From: Solobacterium sp.
Lineage (GTDB): Bacteria; Bacillota_I; Bacilli_A; Erysipelotrichales; Erysipelotrichaceae
Direction of reading: 5' to 3'
DNA length: 40,621 nucleotides
Assembly (NCBI GenBank): GCA_017430925.1
Contig: JAFRMA010000068.1
Coordinates: forward strand, 1 to 40,621
Part shown: positions 1 through 8,132 of the stretch, one piece after another
How the letters are laid out: each line of letters starts with the position of its first letter
Position numbering within the stretch: the first letter of the stretch is position 1
The notes under the pieces: generated by a model
What the model was told of the DNA's origin: nothing
What the model saw: the letters and a program-made list of their open reading frames with translations, nothing else
Databases searched by the model: none
Position numbers and translations under genes: made by a program

Positions 1-1824
1 CAGATGATGGTAAAGGTGCCGGTACGCTTTGACCTGGAGAATTTGTCTTCACTGCAGAAAAGATTATTAAGGGCTCTCTATCTGGATAAGAATTCTTCAG
101 AAATTAGTAAGACTGCGGATTTCTACTATCGTTATCATCACAAGGGAGTACTGAGTGTTCTGACCGACAGTGGGAAGATCACCAACCGGTTCCGCTGGTT
201 TTTCAGTTCTTCCGCGGAGAAGGAACAACTTCGCATGTCCTATGCGTTTCTGAAGTCCATGACTCAGGGTGAATACAGAGAAACCGTCACCCGCCTGGAT
301 GATTTACTGAATAAACTGACCGGCAGCACTGAAAAAGATATCCTGCATGATTTTGAGGAACATGCCTCAGAATACTATGCGCTGCTGGAAAAATACGCGG
401 ATCGTGAACTGTCCGGGGAAGATGTCGGAGAGAATGATCTGGAGTCTGATCTGATCCGTGAGATCAACACCGTACAGATAGATGAATCCCTGCTGAATGT
501 TACTTTGCGTCACTACCAGAACTTTGGCGTAAAGTATATCCTTCATCAGAAGAAAGTACTTCTCGGGGATGAAATGGGTCTGGGTAAGACGATTCAGGCT
601 CTGGCAGTCATGGCCCATCTCAGCGCACAAGGTCATACACACTTCCTGGTTGTATGTCCGACAGGAATCATGGTGAACTGGTGCAGAGAGATTGAATCCA
701 AGACAAAGATGAAGAGTATTCTGTTACACGGGCATGTCTATGAGAATATGCAGAAATGGATCCGTAACGGAGGTATCGCAGTCGTAAATTATGAATCCCT
801 GACCAAGATCCACATCCCGGATGAGATAAAGCTGTCCATGATCACAGCGGATGAAGCACACTATGTAAAGAATCCCGGAGCTATACGTACCCAGGCTTTA
901 TTGATGCTTAAGGATAAAGCAGAGTATGTCCTGTACATGACCGGTACTCCGTTAGAGAACAATATCGAAGAGATGCACTATCTGATCTCCTGTCTCAGGG
1001 AAGATATTGCGGATGAAATTGAAGGTATCCGTTACTTTGCGGAAGCGAGGGTATTCCGGGAGAAGATCGCTCCGGTATATCTGCGCAGACGACGTGAAGA
1101 TGTCCTGCAGGAATTGCCGGAACTGACGGAGATCCTGGAATGGACACCGATGAAACCGGCGGAATGGGCTGCGTACGCGAAATCAGTAGCGGCCGGTAAC
1201 TTCATGGAGATGCGCCGTGTGTCGTGGAATGCGGAAGAATCCTCCAAGGCAGAACGCCTGCTTGAACTCTGTCTGGAAGCACGGGAAGAAAAGCGAAAGG
1301 TGGTTGTCTTCTCGTTTTTCCTGGAAACGATCATGCTGGTGCAGGCAGTTCTGGAGGGTATGACTTTTCCTTCCCTGACCGGTTCTCTGAACTCTGGTGA
1401 ACGACAGTTTATCCTGGATGAATTTGCGAGGTCGGAAGACAGACATGTGCTTGTGGCACAGATCCAGGCAGGTGGTGTAGGCCTGAATATCCAATCTGCC
1501 AGTATTGTGATCCTATGCGAACCCCAGCTCAAACCATCCGCGGAAAAACAGGCAATCTCCAGAGTCTACCGTATGGGACAGGTCAGGAATGTACTGGTAT
1601 ATAAACTACTCTCCGAAGGTACCATTGATGAATACCTGGTAGAGAGACTCGGCAACAAGCAGGAGATCTTTGATACATTCGCGGATGAATCCGAAGCCGG
1701 TGAACAGTCCAAGATCAGTTCTGAATGGATCAGGGAGATCATAGAGAAAGAGAAGATCAAAGTCGCTGAAGAAATCAGAGGTGAAGAAGATGACAGAAAA
1801 GAAAGAGAACCAGAACTTCAATGA
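1..1824 (+). CDS. SNF2-family DEAD/DEAH helicase (probably 5' partial)
   Basis: This is a Swi2/Snf2-type ATPase, expected to translocate on double-stranded DNA. Numbered from the ATG at base 4, the SNF2_N half has the Walker A motif GDEMGLGKT with Lys195, the DEAH box at 283-286 (TADEAHYVKNP) and motif III MTGTPLENN. The C-terminal helicase lobe has QAGGVGLNIQSA and the motif VI block ISRVYRMGQ typical of SNF2 proteins. The N-terminal 180 residues are not recognised. The reading frame is open to the left edge (CAG precedes the first ATG) and there is no room to see a ribosome binding site, so the true start is probably outside the window. The stop overlaps the next gene by 35 bases, which implies co-transcription. 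Family is certain; the cellular role is not. Confidence 0.93.
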   Translation, partial: QMMVKVPVRFDLENLSSLQKRLLRALYLDKNSSEISKTADFYYRYHHKGVLSVLTDSGKITNRFRWFFSSSAEKEQLRMSYAFLKSMTQGEYRETVTRLDDLLNKLTGSTEKDILHDFEEHASEYYALLEKYADRELSGEDVGENDLESDLIREINTVQIDESLLNVTLRHYQNFGVKYILHQKKVLLGDEMGLGKTIQALAVMAHLSAQGHTHFLVVCPTGIMVNWCREIESKTKMKSILLHGHVYENMQKWIRNGGIAVVNYESLTKIHIPDEIKLSMITADEAHYVKNPGAIRTQALLMLKDKAEYVLYMTGTPLENNIEEMHYLISCLREDIADEIEGIRYFAEARVFREKIAPVYLRRRREDVLQELPELTEILEWTPMKPAEWAAYAKSVAAGNFMEMRRVSWNAEESSKAERLLELCLEAREEKRKVVVFSFFLETIMLVQAVLEGMTFPSLTGSLNSGERQFILDEFARSEDRHVLVAQIQAGGVGLNIQSASIVILCEPQLKPSAEKQAISRVYRMGQVRNVLVYKLLSEGTIDEYLVERLGNKQEIFDTFADESEAGEQSKISSEWIREIIEKEKIKVAEEIRGEEDDRKEREPELQ

Positions 1825-2578
1825 AGAAGAGTTACTTAAGAAAGTAGAGCGCGCAGCTGCTAAAGGCGCAGGCAGGAATCACATCATACAGTTTATTCTC
1901 GCCTGTCTGCCGGTATTACTGGCAATCGCTTTGTATGCGTATTATGTTCTTCCGAAGATCAATGCGGTAAACGCTGGATTTGAACAATTAGTTCATTTTG
2001 ACAGTGATGCGGATACACACGATACGGTACTTGAAGATCAGAGTATATTCGGCTATACAGCTGCGGATTTTGAAAACGCGATCCTTGGGGACGGCTCAAA
2101 ACTGAAGAAACTGGAAGTCTATACCCAGGAAGTATCCGATGTCAGTACGATTACCGATACAGGTTTTGTGAACTGGTCGATCTTTACCAAGACAAAGCTG
2201 ATCACTTATAACGGTACGGTCGTCTATACGGTAGATCTCTCTACGCTGAAGAAATCCGATATTCAGTTTAATGAAGAAGAGAAGATCATCACTCTGAAGA
2301 TCCCTCATGCCGGGCAGGAAGAGATCAATATCCCGGAAGACCAGATCCAGTTTGGGGATACTTCCGGCGGATTGTTAGCCTTTGGTGATATCAAACTTAC
2401 TCCGGAACAAGCTGCCCAGGTACAGGCAGGAGCCAGAGAAAAGATGCAGGCAAAACTGGATGAAGATCATGTGCTGGATACAGCAGACAGATTTGCCGTA
2501 CTGAGTGTATGGGAACTGTACTCTCCGATCATCAAAGGAGTCGCAAAGGATTATTCCCTGCAGGTGGAATTCCGGTAA
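1790..2578 (+). CDS. DUF4230 family membrane-anchored protein
   Basis: 262 aa. An acidic/basic cytoplasmic N-terminus of about 35 residues is followed by one hydrophobic segment (FILACLPVLLAIALYAYYVL) and a long extracytoplasmic domain. The tail has the DUF4230 pattern: a sensor-like stretch about avoiding 'W' residues is absent, but VVYTVDLSTLKKSDIQ followed by KIITLKIPHA is the usual strand pair of the family. Function of the family is unknown. I chose ATG 1790 rather than GTG 1781 because GAGGTG lies 6 bases before it. The gene overlaps the end of the SNF2 helicase, so the two are probably translated from one message. Assignment to DUF4230 is from remembered pattern and is moderately secure. 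Confidence 0.75.
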   Translation: MTEKKENQNFNEEELLKKVERAAAKGAGRNHIIQFILACLPVLLAIALYAYYVLPKINAVNAGFEQLVHFDSDADTHDTVLEDQSIFGYTAADFENAILGDGSKLKKLEVYTQEVSDVSTITDTGFVNWSIFTKTKLITYNGTVVYTVDLSTLKKSDIQFNEEEKIITLKIPHAGQEEINIPEDQIQFGDTSGGLLAFGDIKLTPEQAAQVQAGAREKMQAKLDEDHVLDTADRFAVLSVWELYSPIIKGVAKDYSLQVEFR

Positions 2579-2581
2579 ACA

Positions 2582-2612
2582 AAAAATAACCGCTGTCTTG
2601 AACAACGGTTAT
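2582..2612. terminator. Hairpin after DUF4230 gene
   Basis: AATAACCG and CGGTTATT form an 8-bp stem three bases after the stop codon. The T-run is good only when read on the minus strand (TTTTTT); on the plus strand the stem is followed by ATTATC, so it is a weak terminator for the upstream genes. Confidence 0.5.
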
Positions 2613-2660
2613 TATCAGTCTTAGGACTCCAATGCCCTAATACAAGTTTAATATAACAGG

Positions 2661-2690
2661 AACCGGAGTACTTTACAATACTCTGGTTTC
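2661..2690 (+). terminator. Possible second terminator after the SNF2-DUF4230 unit
   Basis: AACCGGAGTA pairs with TACTCTGGTT (10 bp with one G-T) around an 8-base loop and is followed by TTC. It lies between the DUF4230 gene and the bglG promoter. The short T-run makes it only a candidate. Confidence 0.35.
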
Positions 2691-2720
2691 TAATGATAAG
2701 AGGGAGAATATGTACAATTG

Positions 2721-2750
2721 TTGACTGTTTTTTCTTCTGTATGATATATT
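2721..2750 (+). promoter_or_regulatory. Promoter of the beta-glucoside operon
   Basis: TTGACT (2721-2726) and TATATT (2745-2750) are separated by 18 bases. Transcription would begin near 2757, just upstream of the RAT/terminator leader. Confidence 0.6.
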
Positions 2751-2763
2751 TTCTATGCGATAT

Positions 2764-2792
2764 AAAGGCTTGTTATCGAAAGAGCAACACCT
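2764..2792 (+). promoter_or_regulatory. RAT antiterminator site for BglG/LicT-type protein
   Basis: The segment beginning AAAGGCTTGTTATCG and ending GCAACACCT resembles the known ribonucleic antiterminator sequence (AAAGGATTGTTACTGC...GCAAAACCT). Its 3' end overlaps the left arm of the following terminator, which is the arrangement required for competition between the two folds. By analogy with LicT and BglG, dephosphorylated or activated antiterminator protein would bind here and let transcription continue. Confidence 0.7.
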
Positions 2793-2816
2793 GTCGTCCT
2801 TTTAACAGGTGTTTTT
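2786..2816 (+). terminator. Leader terminator controlled by the antiterminator
   Basis: AACACCTG pairs with CAGGTGTT around a 12-base loop and is followed by TTTTT. It lies between the operon promoter and the bglG start codon, so it attenuates the whole operon including the regulator itself. Confidence 0.8.
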
Positions 2817-2834
2817 CATTTCTCAGGAGGCCGG

Positions 2835-3674
2835 ATGAAGATCATACAGATCATCAATAACAATGTAGTATTGTCGGAAGATGTCAAAGGAAATGAGATC
2901 GTTGTTTTCGGTAAGGGCATTGGGTTTCGAGGTAAACGGGGAGAAGAGATCCATCCGGAAGAAATCCGGAAGATTTATCATCTGGAAGATAATACGGAGA
3001 AAAACCGGATCGTCAGTTTACTGGAAGAAATCCCCTATGAAATCATTAGTTTCGGACTTAAGGCTACGGAATACATAGCTGCCTGCAGTGTCCTGCCGAT
3101 CAGTCCGCGTATCCTGATTCCCTTGACAGATCATATCTATACGGCAATAGAACGTGCTAAAAACCATGTGTCCTTTGAAAAAGGATTATCCTGGAATGTC
3201 CGTTATTTGTACAGAGATGAGTATCATACAGCAGGGGATATCGTGGATATGATCAAGAGTGATTTCGGCGTGGATCTGGAACCGGATGAAACGGCGTTTA
3301 TAGCTTTGCATATTGTTAATGCAGAGATGGGTATTGATCTGAAAGATACCTATAAAGCGACCGGAATCATTGACCTCAGTGTACGTATGATTGAAGAGTA
3401 TTTCCAGATCAAGCTGGATCCGGATAATCTGAATTACGGCCGTTTTATCACGCATATGCAGTTTTTGACGAAGCGGATCATCACCAATACATTTGAACTT
3501 GAAGATGATGAAGAAATGATCAAATACACCAATTACCGCTATCCTGACGCGTATGACTGCGCGCTTAAGATCTGTGACGCAATTCGTGAACAGTATCAGA
3601 TGGAAATAAATAAGAATGAATATTCTTATTTGACGATCCATATAGCCAGATTACTGAAAAAGGGTCTGGATTAG
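2835..3674 (+). CDS. BglG/LicT-family transcription antiterminator
   Basis: 279 aa, the normal length for the family. Residues 1-55 are the RNA-binding CAT domain (MKIIQIINNNVVLSED, then GKGIGF). Two PTS regulation domains follow, and the conserved histidines that receive phosphate are visible: His100 (LTDHI) and His159 (ALHIVNAE) in PRD1, His207 (THMQF) and His269 (TIHIAR) in PRD2. In known relatives, the phosphate state of these histidines reports sugar transport and HPr status. AGGAGG precedes the ATG by six bases. Downstream lie its likely regulators and targets: EIIBC, a phospho-beta-glucosidase and EIIA. The RAT site and terminator in its own leader suggest autogenous control of the operon. 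Confidence 0.95.
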   Translation: MKIIQIINNNVVLSEDVKGNEIVVFGKGIGFRGKRGEEIHPEEIRKIYHLEDNTEKNRIVSLLEEIPYEIISFGLKATEYIAACSVLPISPRILIPLTDHIYTAIERAKNHVSFEKGLSWNVRYLYRDEYHTAGDIVDMIKSDFGVDLEPDETAFIALHIVNAEMGIDLKDTYKATGIIDLSVRMIEEYFQIKLDPDNLNYGRFITHMQFLTKRIITNTFELEDDEEMIKYTNYRYPDAYDCALKICDAIREQYQMEINKNEYSYLTIHIARLLKKGLD

Positions 3675-3691
3675 TTGAAGGGAGGATTCAT

Positions 3692-5035
3692 ATGGATTAC
3701 AAACAAACTGCCGCAAAGATCATTGAACTGGTCGGAGGCAAAGAAAACATTCAGGCGCATACACACTGTATGACACGTCTGAGACTCGTCTTGAAGAATG
3801 TCGCTTTGGCAAAAGAAGACGAACTGAAAAAGGTTCCGGGTATTCAGGGGGTAGTGAATAAAGCCGGACAGTATCAGATCGTTATCGGACCGGATGTAGA
3901 ACAGCTCTACAACGAACTCGCGCCGATGATTCCCAACGCAACCGCAGAGAAGGTCGTAGAAGAAAATCTGGATGCGGAAAAGGAAAGTATCTGGAATCGT
4001 GTACTTGCGTATATCTCCGGTTCTATTACACCGACGTTGCCGGTATTGATCGGCTCAGGTATGATCAGTGCGATCCTGTCACTGGCTGCGAATGTGTTCC
4101 ATGTGGATACAGCAGGATCAACCTATAATCTGCTGAATACACTGGCTAACGCGGCATATACCTATCTGCCTGTGCTGGTTGCGTTTGCGGCTGCCAGAAG
4201 ATTGAAAACCAACGAATATGTTGCGGCATTCATTATCCTGGCACTGTGTACTCCGGCTATCACCGGCGTAGCAGATCTGACGCTCTTCGGTATTCCTCTG
4301 ACCACCGTGAAGTATACCTCCAATATCGTACCTGCGTTATTGATGGTACCGGTTATGGCCTTCATTGACCGTTATATCGTGAAGTATTCACCGAAGTCGA
4401 TCGTATCGATCACACGTCCGTTGATTCTTGCGTTGATCATGTTCCCGCTGACTCTGCTCCTGCTTGGTCCGATCGGCACATGGGTAGGTACGATCCTGGC
4501 GAAGTTCTGTGTATGGATCACAAGTTTCGGCGGTGTAAGTATGGCGATCCTCAGTGCTCTGCATCCTCTGCTGGTCATGGTTGGTATGCATACACTGATC
4601 ACTCCGCTGATCGTCAACGAAATTACAACCTATGGTTCTTCCCTGCTGTTCTCCAAGGCACTTGCCGGTAACCTCGCAATTGCCGGTGCTGCGCTTGCCG
4701 TTGGTCTTAAGGCGAAGAAAGAAGAAAACAAGACAGCAGGTATTTCTACAGGTATCACAGCTCTGTTATCTGTTACTGAACCTGCGCTGTATGGTGTACT
4801 GATCCGCTTGAAGAAACCGTTGATCGGTGCCCTGGTTGGTGCGGCTATCACCGGTCTCTTTATCGGTATGTTTGATATCCGTGCTTATGCGACAGCTTCC
4901 TGTTCACTGCTTACCCTGCCGATCTTCATGGGCGGTGAAAGCATGACAAACTTCTATCTGGCAGTTGTAGCCGCAATTATCGCTGTAATTCTTGGCTTTG
5001 TGGCAACCTGGTTTATTGGATTTAAAGAGGACTAA
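3692..5035 (+). CDS. PTS beta-glucoside-type EIIBC component
   Basis: 447 aa. The EIIB domain occupies residues 1-90, with the phosphorylated Cys26 in the motif HTHCMTRLRL. A linker leads to a membrane EIIC domain from about residue 105 with roughly ten hydrophobic segments; the conserved SVTEPALYGV motif of glucose-superfamily EIIC is present near residue 360. Unlike BglF it lacks a C-terminal EIIA domain; that activity is encoded by the separate gene at 6512. It should import and phosphorylate an aryl- or alkyl-beta-glucoside or cellobiose-like sugar; the exact substrate cannot be read. GGGAGG lies before the ATG and the gene follows bglG by 17 bases. Confidence 0.92.
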   Translation: MDYKQTAAKIIELVGGKENIQAHTHCMTRLRLVLKNVALAKEDELKKVPGIQGVVNKAGQYQIVIGPDVEQLYNELAPMIPNATAEKVVEENLDAEKESIWNRVLAYISGSITPTLPVLIGSGMISAILSLAANVFHVDTAGSTYNLLNTLANAAYTYLPVLVAFAAARRLKTNEYVAAFIILALCTPAITGVADLTLFGIPLTTVKYTSNIVPALLMVPVMAFIDRYIVKYSPKSIVSITRPLILALIMFPLTLLLLGPIGTWVGTILAKFCVWITSFGGVSMAILSALHPLLVMVGMHTLITPLIVNEITTYGSSLLFSKALAGNLAIAGAALAVGLKAKKEENKTAGISTGITALLSVTEPALYGVLIRLKKPLIGALVGAAITGLFIGMFDIRAYATASCSLLTLPIFMGGESMTNFYLAVVAAIIAVILGFVATWFIGFKED

Positions 5036-5050
5036 TCGTCATTTTGCTTG

Positions 5051-5076
5051 AGGGATGGGATAACCATCCCTTTCTT
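5051..5076 (+). terminator. Hairpin between EIIBC and phospho-beta-glucosidase genes
   Basis: AGGGATGG pairs with CCATCCCT around GATAA, followed by TTCTT. It resembles an intrinsic terminator but lies inside the operon, 20 bases before the next start codon, so it may be a partial terminator or an mRNA-stabilising or processing hairpin. Confidence 0.5.
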
Positions 5077-5093
5077 GTCGAAAGGAGTTTTAT

Positions 5094-6509
5094 ATGCAGA
5101 CAAAGAGAATAAAAGAATTCCCGGAGAATTTCCTCTGGGGTGCTTCCTCTGCATCTTTTCAGTGTGAAGGTGCTGCACATGAAGACGGCAAGGGTCTGTC
5201 CGTGATGGATATGCGTAAGCAGGATCCCTCTATCTGTGACTTTGAGGTCGCCAGTGATCATTATCACCGGTATAAAGAAGATATTGCGTTAATGAAGGAA
5301 TGCGGACTCAAGGCATATCGTTTTTCCATTGCCTGGACAAGGATCTTTCCTGAGGGAAACGGGGAAGTTAACCCCAGAGGTGTTGAATTCTATAACAATC
5401 TGATCAATGAGATCGTACAGGCAGGAATCACACCAATCGTTACAATTTATCACTTTGATTATCCTCAGGGATTGGTGGACCAGTACGGAGGATGGACCGA
5501 CAGACGCAGTATTGATGATTATGTCAACTATGCGGAATTCCTGTTCCGTACATACGGAGACCGGGTTAAATACTGGCTGACGATCAACGAACAGGATCAT
5601 GTTGTACATATGCCGTATCGTCTGGGGATGAGCGATGAAAACCGCAGGGAAAAAGAGAGATTAGGTTTCCTGGCGAACCATCACATGTGTGTAGCCGCGG
5701 CAAAGGCGATACAGAAATGTCATGAATTAGTACCGGACGGAAAGATCGGACCAGCCACATGTTTTGATATGTTATATCCGACAACAAATTCTCCGGCAGA
5801 TGCCCTGGCTTGGCTGGATGCCATGGAGATCCGGAATTATTACATCCTTGACCTGAACTGCAAAGGTGAGTACAACGGAACATTCCGGAAGTATCTGGAA
5901 GACAGAGATATGTTCCCGGAAGTGCTGGACGGAGATATGGAATGCATGAAGGCAAACAGACCGGATTTCCTGGCATTCAATTACTATGCGTCCAAGAGTA
6001 TTTCCGCATGTCCTCTGGATGATGAACATGAGATCGGAGATATTGAGTTCCAGCTTCTCCCCAGCCGTGAAGCAGGTGTCTATCAGGTAGTAAAGAACCA
6101 GAATCTTAACGCTACGCTGTGGGGATGGGAAATCGATGATATCGGACTGCAGAGTGCTTCCAGATTATTGTGGGAGAGATATCGTCTGCCTCTTTTGATT
6201 ACAGAGAATGGATTCGGCAATGTGGAGAAGTGGCCGGAAGAAGGAATCCTGGAAGATGATGATCGTATTGACTATCTGACGAGACACCTTCATGCGGTTA
6301 AGGAGGCCATGAACCTTGGAGCAGAGTTTATCGGTTTCTGCTGCTGGTCGTTTATGGATCTGATCTCCGGGCATTCCGGCTTTTCCAAGCGTTACGGACT
6401 GGTCTATGTCAATCGTACGGAACATGATCTTTTAGACCTTGAAAGAAGAAAGAAAAAGAGTTATTACTGGTACAAAAATGTTATATTAAATAATGGAAAG
6501 GACATTTGA
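5094..6509 (+). CDS. 6-phospho-beta-glucosidase (GH1)
   Basis: 471 aa, typical for glycoside hydrolase family 1. The acid/base glutamate is Glu166 (TINEQ) and the nucleophile is Glu371 (ITENGFG). The N-terminal FPENFLWGASSASFQCEGA block and the DHYHRYKEDIALM block are standard. Near the C-terminus, GFSKRYGLVYV carries the Ser, Lys and Tyr that bind the sugar 6-phosphate in phospho-glycosidases. It should cleave the phosphorylated sugar delivered by the adjacent EIIBC into glucose 6-phosphate and the aglycone or a second sugar. AAAGGAG precedes the ATG. Confidence 0.95.
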   Translation: MQTKRIKEFPENFLWGASSASFQCEGAAHEDGKGLSVMDMRKQDPSICDFEVASDHYHRYKEDIALMKECGLKAYRFSIAWTRIFPEGNGEVNPRGVEFYNNLINEIVQAGITPIVTIYHFDYPQGLVDQYGGWTDRRSIDDYVNYAEFLFRTYGDRVKYWLTINEQDHVVHMPYRLGMSDENRREKERLGFLANHHMCVAAAKAIQKCHELVPDGKIGPATCFDMLYPTTNSPADALAWLDAMEIRNYYILDLNCKGEYNGTFRKYLEDRDMFPEVLDGDMECMKANRPDFLAFNYYASKSISACPLDDEHEIGDIEFQLLPSREAGVYQVVKNQNLNATLWGWEIDDIGLQSASRLLWERYRLPLLITENGFGNVEKWPEEGILEDDDRIDYLTRHLHAVKEAMNLGAEFIGFCCWSFMDLISGHSGFSKRYGLVYVNRTEHDLLDLERRKKKSYYWYKNVILNNGKDI

Positions 6510-6511
6510 TT

Positions 6512-7027
6512 ATGGGTTTATTCAGTAATTTATTTGGTAAGAAAGAAGAGCCGAAAATCGAACCGATTCCCGGAGATTTTTCTGATGATATGATCATTGC
6601 CCCTGTAACAGGAACATATCTGCCGACAAAAGACATCAGCGATCCGGTGTTTGCGGATGAAACACTGGGTCAGACAGCCGCATTTGTTCCGTCCAAGGGT
6701 ATTATCTACGCTCCGGTCAACGGTACGATTGATATGCTGGCAGATACTGCTCATGCTTTCAGTATGACGATGGCAGATGAAACCCAGGTACTCGTTCATG
6801 TCGGTATCGATACAGTAGGATTGAATGGTAAGGGATTTAAGATCCTGGCCCAGAAAGGCAGTACTGTAAAGGCAGGTACACCGGTTATTTCCGCGGACCT
6901 GGATGTCATTAAAAATGCCGGTCTGGATACAGCTGTTATGTTGATCCTGGTAGATGTTCCGGAAGGAAAGACAGTTACCTTCAAGGAACTCGCTAATGTT
7001 GAAGCAGGCGCAGTAATCAACGAGTAG
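6512..7027 (+). CDS. PTS glucose-type EIIA component
   Basis: 171 aa, single-domain EIIA of the Crr type. His96 in LVHVGIDTVGLNGKGF is the expected phosphorylation site and His81 is the conserved partner histidine. It would accept phosphate from HPr and pass it to Cys26 of the EIIB domain encoded upstream, completing the permease that lacks its own EIIA. I chose ATG 6512 because AAAGGA lies nine bases upstream; an in-frame TTG six bases earlier has poorer spacing. The gene follows the glucosidase stop codon by two bases. Confidence 0.93.
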   Translation: MGLFSNLFGKKEEPKIEPIPGDFSDDMIIAPVTGTYLPTKDISDPVFADETLGQTAAFVPSKGIIYAPVNGTIDMLADTAHAFSMTMADETQVLVHVGIDTVGLNGKGFKILAQKGSTVKAGTPVISADLDVIKNAGLDTAVMLILVDVPEGKTVTFKELANVEAGAVINE

Positions 7028-7053
7028 ATTCACATATAATACGCAAAGACAGA

Positions 7054-7085
7054 AAGCAGGTATCTCTGATGGATACCTGCTTTTC
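7054..7085. terminator. Bidirectional terminator after the beta-glucoside operon
   Basis: AAGCAGGTATC and GATACCTGCTT form an 11-bp stem with a 7-base loop, followed by TTC on the plus strand and TTTCTGTCTTT on the minus strand. It sits between the EIIA gene and the convergent minus-strand unit. Confidence 0.85.
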
Positions 7086-7093
7086 TCATACCT

Positions 7094-7255
7094 TCACAGA
7101 TATAGGAAGAACAGGATACTGAGCAGGTATGCGATTCCCCGTGGAAACAGACACAGCCCGGCAGATTCTTTCATCCGTGTATAAGGAAGCGCAAGGAAAG
7201 GATCCTGTGTTCCTTCAGGAACATAGAACCGGATATATTCGTAATTTCTTGGCAT
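7094..7255 (-). CDS. Possible 53-aa membrane peptide
   Basis: The ATG lies four bases after the stop codon of the DEDD-repeat gene, and the TGA falls nine bases before the shared terminator, which is where the last gene of that unit would end. The peptide begins MPRNYEYIRFYVPEG and ends in a hydrophobic segment (GIAYLLSILFFLYL) that could span or enter the membrane. The ribosome binding site is weak (AGAAGAGA), so it would depend on translational coupling. I do not recognise the family; a 52-codon ORF on the opposite strand (7129-7287) is less well placed. Confidence 0.4.
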   Translation of the reverse strand: MPRNYEYIRFYVPEGTQDPFLALPYTRMKESAGLCLFPRGIAYLLSILFFLYL

Positions 7256-7259
7256 GGGA

Positions 7260-8132
7260 TTATCTCTTCTGTTTATTCATCTCATAGCGGAATAAGGTGC
7301 GGATATCATCCTCGTCCATAAAGGGATAGATCAGATCAAAGTCAGCGGTAATTTTTCCTGCCATGTAATCTTTCATTAGTTTATGCAGAGCATCTTTAGA
7401 GACAAAGGGTAAATATTCCTGCCAGTTTTCATTGCGGATCAGTGCATAGCGGAAACAGGTATCTATACTGTCTTCATCCATGAAAGGAAGAAGTTCCATC
7501 AGATTTACAGATCTGTGGTTTCTTACCAGCTGTACTGCAATTTCACCGACGTCATCTTCATCAAGGAAGAGGGCGAACTTTACCAGCAGGGATGGATTCT
7601 CAGGAACTATGTCCTTTACGATATCCGCCAGGTCATCCTCATCCATGTTTTTGATTACGTTATAGTCATTCAGAAGACTGCTGATATCCTCGCCGATCTC
7701 TGCCGCACAGCGTATACATTCAGCTGTGCCGTCCTCATCCAGGAACGGAATCAGGGCAGTCAGATCTATGGATACTCCAAGTTTCATCAAATCTACGGCT
7801 ATTTCGCAGAGATCATCTTCATCAAGACAGGGAGCCATCATAGCCAGTAGAGAAGGATGGGCAGGGGTGATCTTCTCAGCAAGGTCTGCCAGGTCGTCTT
7901 CGTCCAGCTTACGAATCAAGGGTTTTATAACAGATTCATCCGCAAATACTCGTTCAAGTTCTTCTTCATTAAGTGACCGGAGAACTTCACCAAGGTCATC
8001 CTCATCAATATAGTGAAGTACTTCCTTAAGACTGATTCCCTGATAAACAAGATCCTCGGATTTCAGAACATTCCTGGCCAGAATCAGCAGTTCTTCACTT
8101 TCCAGATACGGAAGCATATGTTTAATGTTCAT
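7260..8132 (-). CDS. Acidic DEDD-repeat protein, function unknown
   Basis: 290 aa, built almost entirely of helical repeats of about 27-34 residues, each opening with a hydrophobic pair and a DEDD-like box: residues 43-46, 77-80, 104-107, 132-135 (DEDG), 164-167, 191-194, 219-222 (DEDS) and 273-276, plus degenerate copies near 7-15 and 241-249. Units at 77/104/132 recur at 164/191/219, a constant offset of 87, so a three-repeat block was duplicated. There is no signal peptide or membrane segment. The start overlaps the end of the Xre regulator by 11 bases, with AGGAG seven bases before the ATG. The shape suggests a solenoid scaffold; the acidic boxes might bind protein or metal. No function is assigned. 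Confidence 0.85.
   Translation of the reverse strand: MNIKHMLPYLESEELLILARNVLKSEDLVYQGISLKEVLHYIDEDDLGEVLRSLNEEELERVFADESVIKPLIRKLDEDDLADLAEKITPAHPSLLAMMAPCLDEDDLCEIAVDLMKLGVSIDLTALIPFLDEDGTAECIRCAAEIGEDISSLLNDYNVIKNMDEDDLADIVKDIVPENPSLLVKFALFLDEDDVGEIAVQLVRNHRSVNLMELLPFMDEDSIDTCFRYALIRNENWQEYLPFVSKDALHKLMKDYMAGKITADFDLIYPFMDEDDIRTLFRYEMNKQKR

Noticed and set aside
7129..7287. 52-codon plus-strand ORF after the EIIA gene
   Set aside because: It follows the operon terminator, lacks a promoter and overlaps the end of the DEDD gene; the minus-strand frame is better placed.
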